From Cristatella mucedo (lineage: Eukaryota > Bryozoa > Phylactolaemata > Cristatellidae), in the NCBI GenBank assembly GCA_009760855.2, contig WPIO01000001.1, positions 12,571,501-12,635,500 of the forward strand: DNA of 64,000 nt, given 5' to 3'. Of this stretch, positions 57,685 through 64,000 are shown piece by piece. Position numbers and translations under genes: made by a program. The notes under the pieces are model-generated. The model did no database searches. It had not been told where the DNA came from and saw nothing but the letters and a program-made list of their open reading frames with translations. Position 1 is the stretch's first letter. Each line of letters opens with the position of its first letter.

Positions 57685-58544
57685 CAAAGGCAGCGAAGGC
57701 TGTGTTTTGGAATCGGCGACGACCTAGCAACGATATGTCTGGAGCGTGCACAGCCAAAACACGAGTAAGGGGAGGCGCATGTTATAGCGCATTCCCCTGC
57801 TTGTCAACTCGATTGCCAACAATCAGTGTTCTCAACGGTGGTGGTCGTATTATGAAGGCGCTCCTTGATACTAGCTGCTCTCGGTCGATCGTGACTAAAT
57901 CTTATGTACTGCTTGCCACCTCGGCAAAGTCTTATCCCGTTAACGAGCCAGTAATTACGTTCAATGGAGCAGTCGCTCGTTGCCGGTCGGCGTGCCGCAT
58001 GACATGCTCTGTGCAGGGCATCGCCATAGAGCTGGACTGCCTCGTATCCGAGATCGTACCGGGGTATGATATGCTCCTTGGCATGGATGCTGTGCGACAG
58101 CTGGGAGGCGTGGTGATAGACCCTGAAGGCGGTGTAGTAACCTTCAATGGGCAGTGCAATGCAATTAGGGCACTGTCGAGCGACGTCAGTGTTTCCGACA
58201 GAGACTTTTCGGCGGTGTACCGTGGCGGAAAATGGGTCGTGAAGTGGCATTGGGCCGAAGGCGTGACTTCTCCCACCTTGCTAAACCTCGTCGAGGCTTA
58301 CCGCGTTCCCGCCGACTTGCAGGCCGACTACGATAAGGAGATCCAAGAGTGGATCCAACTCGGCTGGCTGAAGCCCTACGAAGGGGAGTGTGAAGGCCTC
58401 GTGCCGCTAATGGCAGTGTTCCAGAGTAATAAAGACAAAGTGCGGCCCGTTTTATACTACCTCGAGCTGAACCAATACGTTTCCAGCCACACTGCCAACG
58501 GTGACGTTTGCAGCGAGAAACTTTGGGCGCCGCATGGGAAGTAA
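57633..58544 (+). pseudogene. pol: Protease and RT start of pol, element C
   Basis: This -1 frame overlaps gag. Protease has ALLDTSCSRSIVT with the Asp codon at 57867; Ser replaces the Gly of the DTG motif. RT begins with ELNQYVSSHTANGDVC. The frame ends at a small deletion after GDVCSEKL (about 58525). Confidence 0.8.
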
Positions 58545-59590
58545 CGTCAACATTATCAACCTTTGCAAAGCGTATTTGCGGCTTCATGTCGACCCTTCCC
58601 TGTGGAGATACCAGGTTGTCACCTACCAGGGGAGGCGGTACTGCCTTACGCGGCTAGGCTTCAGATTAAATGTAGCGCCTAAGATGATGACCGCCGTATT
58701 AAATTAGGTGCTTTCTATGGACCCACGGGTTCGCGAAGGCACTGACTCATAGGTGGACGATATAATCGCCAACAATGACATTGTCACGAATGAGCGTGTT
58801 ATCTCTCTCTTACGACAGTTCGATCTCAAAGCTAAGCCCCCGGAAAAGTTGGTCGGAGGTCTCGTACTAGGGCTTCGCGTCACTGACCATGGAGGAAAGC
58901 TTAAGTGGGGCAGAGATAACGATGTTGAACCGCTACCTCAGTTCGCGACTCGCAGGCAGCTTTTCTCGTGGTGTGGACAATTAACGGGCCACTTTCCCGT
59001 TGCCGGATGGCTTCGACCAGCCTGCAGCTACGTAAAGAGAGCCACAAAAGACCTGCCGTGGGATGCCGAGGTTACGGAAGACGTCCTTCGGATGGCACAG
59101 GAGATCAGCCGACGCGTGATAAAAGAGGATCCAGTTTCAGGAGTGTGGAGTGTGCCGTCGTCACCCAGCGGACATGTATGGTTTGACGCAAGCAGCTTAG
59201 CGAAAGGCGCCTGCTTGCGAATTGGAGGGCAGACTGTCGAGGATGCCTCTTGGCTTAGAAAGCCAGATGACATTTAAATCTGGCCGAACTAGAGGCTGTC
59301 ATAAAGGGCCTAAACTTAGCCCCTGCCTGGGGCCGGCGAGAGATCGAATTGTTTACTGACTCGGCCACTGTGCACTCGTGGCTTCGATCGCTTGTCGAAG
59401 GTGATAAGCCAATCCGTACGTGAGGTCTAGGTGAGGCATTGACTCGACGGCGGACAGAAATAATGCGCGACGTAATTAAGGAGTACGACCTTCGGGTGAG
59501 AATACAGCTGTTGCGTTCGGCCGACAACAAAGCAGACCACTTAACAGCAGCCGTGGCTTAAGCCAATATCGATTCTCGCAGCTGCTGCTC
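58526..59590 (+). pseudogene. pol: RT and RNase H of pol, element C
   Basis: RT goes on in another frame (NLCKAYLRLHV, CLTRLGFRLNVAPK) with TAG at 58705-58707 and 58750-58752. The second TAG is right before VDDI, at the place of the aromatic residue of the catalytic box. RNase H (FDASSLAKG) follows. A small deletion at about 59274 shifts the frame, and TGA at 59421 and TAA at 59559 follow. Confidence 0.75.
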
Positions 59591-59607
59591 CAGCACAAGA
59601 TGTATAC

Positions 59608-60525
59608 GTGCGAGCGATCCACGTTTTGCATCACCTAGGGGTTGACCTTACATTGTACGTGGCCAGGCTCCGCTTCCCCGGCATCTCCGTAACGCAGGAG
59701 ATAGCGGAACGCGTTGTTAAATCGTGCATGCGTTGCCGGTCTGTGGATCCAGCGCCAGTGTCTTGGAGCCATGGACATTTGGACGTAGATTCCAACTGGC
59801 GCCGCCTGGCTATTGATGTTACTTTCTTCAACGGGGTCAATTATTTGACACTTGTCGATAGCAGCCCCAGCAGGTTTGCCATCTGGCGGCGTATACCCGA
59901 CGAGAGCGAGACCTCGGTGGTCCGACACTTGGACGAAATACTCACAGAAAAGGGCCCGCCGTGGCAGCTCTTAATGGACAATTCCGCCACTTTCCAATCG
60001 AACGCTGTTCGCCAACTTTGTGATCGTTGGGGGGTACACGCAATGTATCGCTGTGCCTACCGGTCCTCTGGAAACGGTATAGTAGAGCGAAACCACTTAA
60101 CAATAAAAGGAATGGCAGCCCGGAGTGGGTGGGACATATTGATGATGTTGTACTGGTACAATCTCTCTGCCACCACCGGATTGGACGACGGCTCATCGCC
60201 CTGCCGTCAGCTTTTCTCGTACGAATGGAAACCTCCGATGGCTCACGAGCCTCGCACAGAGAGCTCTGAAGGAAATGACTTGATTCACGGTCAGCGGGGT
60301 TTTTTAAAACCCCCTGGAGCCCGTTGCACTACTCAATGTCCTCAGGGGACAGTTACTGCCCCGGCGGAAGGAGTTGGCATTGAAATTGACGAGCCTGTCA
60401 GACAGCTACGGCCAAGATGTGGCCTGAGACCACCGGCGCGCTATGAGGACTATGTGGTTAAAGTTTGGCCTTCTCGTTGTCTAAGCAGTGGAGAAGAACA
60501 GCTGCTTGCTGCTCTGGCTGCGTAG
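59608..60525 (+). pseudogene. pol: Integrase of pol, element C (open frame)
   Basis: A 305-codon open frame, cut off from the rest of pol by the upstream lesions. It has a zinc-binding-like VKSCMRCRS, then the triad Asp 59815, Asp 59977, Glu 60085 with DD35E spacing. The C-terminal part (GARCTTQCPQGTV) matches the tail of element A integrase, but the last stretch is shortened. All catalytic residues are present, so this domain may be the last functional part of the element. Confidence 0.8.
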
Positions 60526-60552
60526 TTAATTGATCTCCAGATCAGGCGGGCA

Positions 60553-60797
60553 TGTGGTTTTATTTAATTGATGACACTGCCCCTGGTCGCTGTACGAGTG
60601 GGCTGTGACACTCGATGTGGTAGGCAGCCCGGACGTGCTATTAGTGTTTGTTTTGACAAGGGAGTCGGCGGACTCCAGTGGGCGACATGGGCGAGGAGAG
60701 TTGTGCTTTGCCCTGCTCCGTGTGTAGGGAGAATAAACTGGTGGTGTTGCTCGTCGGCTAGCGTTCTGTGCCGCTCGCGACGATAATTCAGACTACA
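60553..60797 (+). repeat. 3' LTR of element C
   Basis: Same 245-bp length as the 5' LTR, with scattered substitutions. The bases before it, GATCAGGCGGGCA, are weakly purine-rich. Confidence 0.92.
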
Positions 60798-61440
60798 TTC
60801 TCACCAGTGGAGTGTACCTCGGCGACTTTGAAGGCCGCGTCCTGCAGGACGCCGAGCCGGTGGGGAACTTGGTGTACGACCTGAAGCGCCTGCTCAGACG
60901 AGTAATGCCACACTTAAGAAGAATCGCTACTGTACCATCTTTTTTTTAATGGACTGCCGGACACTGTGGCCTCCACCATTAAGGCTTTGCCGGACTGTAA
61001 AACGTCGACGGCCTCTGTGAAGCCAGCCATGGTTCTAATAGCTATGCAACGAGGGCGTGCACACTTTACCGTAGCGTCCCTCGAGCCAGCCTGAGCGACG
61101 TATGCGAACGTCGTCGACAAGCTTACCGCCCGCCTGGCCACCTTACAGGCCGAGCTCCAGCGAATGCGAGTCGAAGCACCGGGCGAATCGGGAGAGCTCG
61201 GACGAGAGTCTGCAGAGGTGCTAGCGGGCTCAGCTCGCCACCGCGAGCGTAGGCAGACGGGAAACTTCTGCGGCCCTAAGAGAGCCCGAAACTTTACTAA
61301 CCGCAGGGCCACACCAAATACCAGACGGCCTCCGGGAAACGGGCGAGGCTCCGCGGCTGGCTGGGGGCCACGGGCCGAGTCTAGAGAGTCCCCTGTTCGG
61401 TATCGAAAAGGGGAACGGATCGCAAGCACGTTCGTCGTTC
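60798..61440 (+). pseudogene. gag of element G, 3' piece
   Basis: It starts with the TTCTC duplicate. It shows GDFEGRVLQDAEPVGNLV and, in another frame, NGLPDTVASTIKALPDC, as in Ty3/gypsy gag proteins. It ends in an Arg/Gly/Asn-rich tail. One frameshift (near the T-run at about 60942) and a TGA at about 61091 break it. No clear zinc knuckle is seen. Confidence 0.6.
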
Positions 61441-61730
61441 GTGACTGTCGTCTTCGGCGACAAAACTGTATTAGCATTGATCGACACAGGCTCATGCACG
61501 TCTCTAATTAAGGAAGAGGCTTCCCGCCGCTGTACGCCCCCACCGTACCGTCCAACCTGCACGACCTTAAAGACGGCAGCCAATCAGCCTTTTCGGGCCA
61601 TCGAACACTGCAACTAAACCTACGGTTGGTTATAGAGGGCAGATCTGTGTGCCATACTTTTCTCGTTACGAGAGACCTCATCGTTGACATGATCTTAGGC
61701 ACTGATTTGTTAACCTCACAGATGGCTTAA
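61436..61730 (+). pseudogene. Aspartic protease of element G
   Basis: The motif ALIDTGSCTSLI has its Asp codon at 61483. Further on, IVDMILGTDLL fits the second conserved protease block, but in a shifted frame, followed by TAA. Confidence 0.65.
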
Positions 61731-62101
61731 CTACAATTCCAGGAGCCCCCAAATGAAGGATTCCCTCAATTTAAATTGCAATGGCAGCATTGCACTACGG
61801 CGGCAGTGGCTAGCGTTGTGGAGCAGGACGCAGCATTCGAGCTCGATATGCGATGTTTGGTGCCACAGTTCGACATGGATGACGAAACTATAGATATGCC
61901 TTCAGCCCTTAGCCCTGCAGAGGACCGATCGACAGGTTTCGAGCTATCTTCCGGCACCGACCAGGTTCAACCAATATTGTCTATCACCATATTCCAACAG
62001 GTAAAAGCTCACCACCACAGCACGCATCCCTGCGAAACGAATTCCGATGCATCTTCGAGACAAGATCATGGCGCAGTTCAAGCCCGTGGCTGGCACCAGC
62101 T

Positions 62102-63476
62102 GTTTACACGCCCAAGAAAAATTGCAACGTGCGTATAACAGTAGACTATAGAGAGCTTAATAAACGTACTCCAAAGGACGCTTATCCCTTGCCGCTACCG
62201 GATGAAATTCAGGACCACCTCCATGGATCCAGCGTCTTCAGCACCCTAGACATGAATTCGGGATACTGGCAGGTACCCGTTCATTCCGATGATGTTCAAA
62301 AAACGACATTTACATCCGGGCCAGGACTTGGTGCATTCGCCTTCTTAAAAATGCTATTTGGATTATCCGGAGCTCCGGCCACATTCCAGCGATATATGGA
62401 CTCGGTTTTTCGCAATTTACCCTTCGTTTATAGTTATTTAGACGACGTGATGGTCCACAGCTGCAGCGAGGTGGAGCACATCAAGCATTTGAATATAGTG
62501 TTTTTCAGGCTGCAGAAGGCCGGTTTGACGCTGTCCGGTGGTAAATGCCATATTTTGCAGGCGGAGGTGAAATACTTGGGGCATGTCTTTAACAGAAACG
62601 GCATGCGCCCTGATCCGGAGAAAGTGCACCAAGTCACCGACAGGCCATCTCTGACTTCGGTGTCGGAGCTTCGTGGGTTTCTGGGCTTGGCGTCCTACTA
62701 TCGCCGGTTCATCCAGGGCTTTGCTGATTTGGCCACCCCTTTGCATGCACTGCTTGAGACTGAGACGCCAGACACTTGGGAGCTGACGCAGCAACAGCAA
62801 TTTGAACTACTGAAGGGGGCGCTGGCCATGGTCCCCGGTGCTTGCCTACCCGACGACTGCCGAGCCTTTCGTCGTCTCGACCGACGCCGTGACCAAAGTC
62901 CGGGTGAGATATTGGAGCAAGGAGGTCGAGTGCTGGCGTTCAAGAGCCGTGCCCTGTCTCCTAGTGAACGGAACTATGGCGCCATCCAAAAAGAGTGTCT
63001 GGCACTCATATACGCCTTGAAGGAGTTCAGACACTACCTACTCGGCCGAAAATTTGAGGCCAGAACCGATCATGATCCGCTTGTGTGGCTTAAGGGCCAG
63101 AAAGCTCAAAGGATTCTGGCACACTGGGCTGTCGCCTCGCAGGAATTCGAGTTTGACACCACATACAGGAGAGCGGAGCTCAACACTCACGCAGATGCTC
63201 TGTCGCGCCGACCAACTGAGGACCTGCCAGCGTGTCTCGTCGAGGTTCGGCCGGTGGAAGAGGTAAGCGACCTCACAGAGATGCAGCTGCGAGACCCGTT
63301 TTTAAAGGTCTTGGCAGAGGCACTGGAGGCCGGTTCAAGCCCAGCACCACGTTGGACCCGTCATCCATTACGTCTGTTCCGACAAATGTGGGGCCAGCTG
63401 AAACTGGTCGACGGCATCCTCTACCGCTACCGCCGACGTACGACCGACTACGAGACCACGTTTATTGGGTCAATAT
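62102..63476 (+). pseudogene. pol: RT and RNase H of element G
   Basis: A classic Ty3/gypsy RT: VDYRELNKRT, FSTLDMNSGYWQ, LPFVYSYLDDVMVH (YLDD at 62435-62446), RGFLGLASYYRRFI. RNase H follows (FVVSTDAV near 62870 in a shifted frame; then KSRALSPSERNYGAIQKECL, FEARTDHDPL). Two opposite small frameshifts between about 62836 and 62905 hide the first RNase H Asp, but the downstream frame is restored. Start codon use is unknown, since RT is normally cut from a polyprotein. Confidence 0.85.
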
Positions 63477-64000
63477 GAGCCGAGACGTCGTGCGATATTG
63501 TCGGTCATGTTAGGTATGCCAATCGGTTAAAGAAACACAGCTCGCTAACGCTCCGCTGGTACCGATACCTGTAGGACGGCCGTGGGACATGGTAGCCGTA
63601 GATATTTTGAAGGTTTCCATGTCAGCGAGCGGCTGCGAATACCTACTGGTATTGCAGGACACCTTCACGAAATGGCTCGAGGCCGCGCCTTTGCGAGACA
63701 CAGGCGGAGACAGTTCGAACGGCCCTGTTAAACATTTTCGTTCGTTTCGGTATGCCACGCTTTCTGCACTCCGACTAGGGCAGCAATTTCGAGGCGGAGG
63801 TAATTACTCCGCTCTGCAAGGCTTTCGGCATACACAGGACGCGAACGACGCCTTACCACCCACAAGGAAACGGCATGGTAGAAAGAGCCAACTGAACACT
63901 ACTTACCATGCTGCAAACCTCATGTCTACAATCAGCCGGGATGTGGGAGAGTAATCTTCCACTGCTTTTGCTCGCATATCGTACGGCTCGGCATCAAGCT
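63430..64000 (+). pseudogene. pol: Integrase of element G, truncated by window end
   Basis: The zinc-binding part ends with YWVNMSRDVVRYCRSC then TAG at 63511-63513. The core starts at WDMVAVDIL (first catalytic Asp codon at 63601). Beyond about 63715 the frame shifts; another frame shows a gypsy-type SD-GSNF block interrupted by TAG at about 63777, then a GNGMVERAN block near 63870 holding the Glu. The rest lies outside the window. Confidence 0.75.

Larger units (their letters stand above)
56809..60797 (+). mobile_element. LTR retrotransposon family C, full length, 3989 bp
   Basis: Two 245-bp LTRs (56809-57053 and 60553-60797) start TGTGGTTTTATT and end GACTACA. TTCTC lies on both sides (56804-56808 and 60798-60802). 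Coding order is gag, protease, RT, RNase H, integrase, related to element A at the protein level. Several stops and small deletions break pol. The LTRs differ by few substitutions, so insertion is fairly young and later than that of G. Confidence 0.95.
56317..64000 (+). mobile_element. Ty3/gypsy element G, interrupted by element C, runs off the window
   Basis: Parts are: 5' LTR about 56317-56660; primer site 56661; gag in two pieces (56682-56808 and 60798-61440); protease about 61436-61730; RT-RNase H about 62100-63220; integrase from about 63430 to the window end. Element C sits inside gag with a TTCTC duplication. G inserted into the minus relic to its left. Frameshifts and stops in gag, protease, RNase H and integrase make it inactive. 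Confidence 0.85.

Noticed and set aside
60914-61495. 193-residue minus frame
   Set aside because: It is the shadow of the gag and protease of element G, which show clear family motifs on the plus strand.

Overview
The window is eukaryotic. It has phase-0 spliceosomal introns with GT..AG ends, AATAAA poly(A) signals, LTR and LINE retroelements, long (TA)n/(TG)n/(CT)n microsatellites and no bacterial gene organisation. Mid-range GC, dense LTR elements of a lineage I associate with parasitic worms and other invertebrates, and LINE tails with (TAT)n ends suggest an invertebrate. My best guess is a flatworm, possibly a diphyllobothriid tapeworm, at low confidence.

The left 54 kb is a tandem array of about 13.2-13.6 kb units. 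Each unit holds a two-exon FEM1 gene (substrate receptor of a CUL2 ubiquitin ligase), its 3' flank, a LINE 3' end with a (TAT)n tail, a long intergenic stretch, a (TA)n(TG)n microsatellite, more flank, and a decayed LTR retrotransposon ('family B') that ends just upstream of the next FEM1 copy. Unit 1 is about 1-18350, unit 2 about 18351-31932, unit 3 about 31933-45156, followed by a collapsed and rearranged fourth part (45157-54270). FEM1 copy A (1880-4002) and copy B (20235-22357) are almost identical. Copy C (33533-35677) is intact but much diverged. Copy D (50696-52859) is a broken mosaic. A 23-bp scrap of a fifth copy sits at 46288-46310.

Unit 1 is longer because a younger LTR retrotransposon ('family A', 10004-14704) inserted into it. 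It has a 5-bp target duplication (TATCC), and the empty site survives in the other units. It keeps gag, protease, RT, RNase H and a DD35E integrase with only a few lesions, plus a canonical A-AAA-AAC frameshift signal at the gag/pol border.

The right 10 kb is a nest of elements. A minus-strand A/B-like relic (about 54275-56316) was entered by a Ty3/gypsy element ('G', 56317 to beyond the window end). G was itself entered inside gag by a third LTR element ('C', 56809-60797, TSD TTCTC). Families A, B and C share an integrase/RT lineage, a -1 gag/pol arrangement and an odd conserved sequence just after the 5' LTR.

Main biological points: a FEM1 array in which one copy diverges in its ankyrin receptor while parts of its flanks stay nearly identical (patchwork gene conversion, selection, or both); LTR sequence directly upstream of each intact FEM1 copy; and LTR elements without a standard TGG primer-binding site, whose post-LTR sequence resembles the complement of the 5' end of tRNA-Phe. 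The A/B near-identity could also be an assembly artefact.
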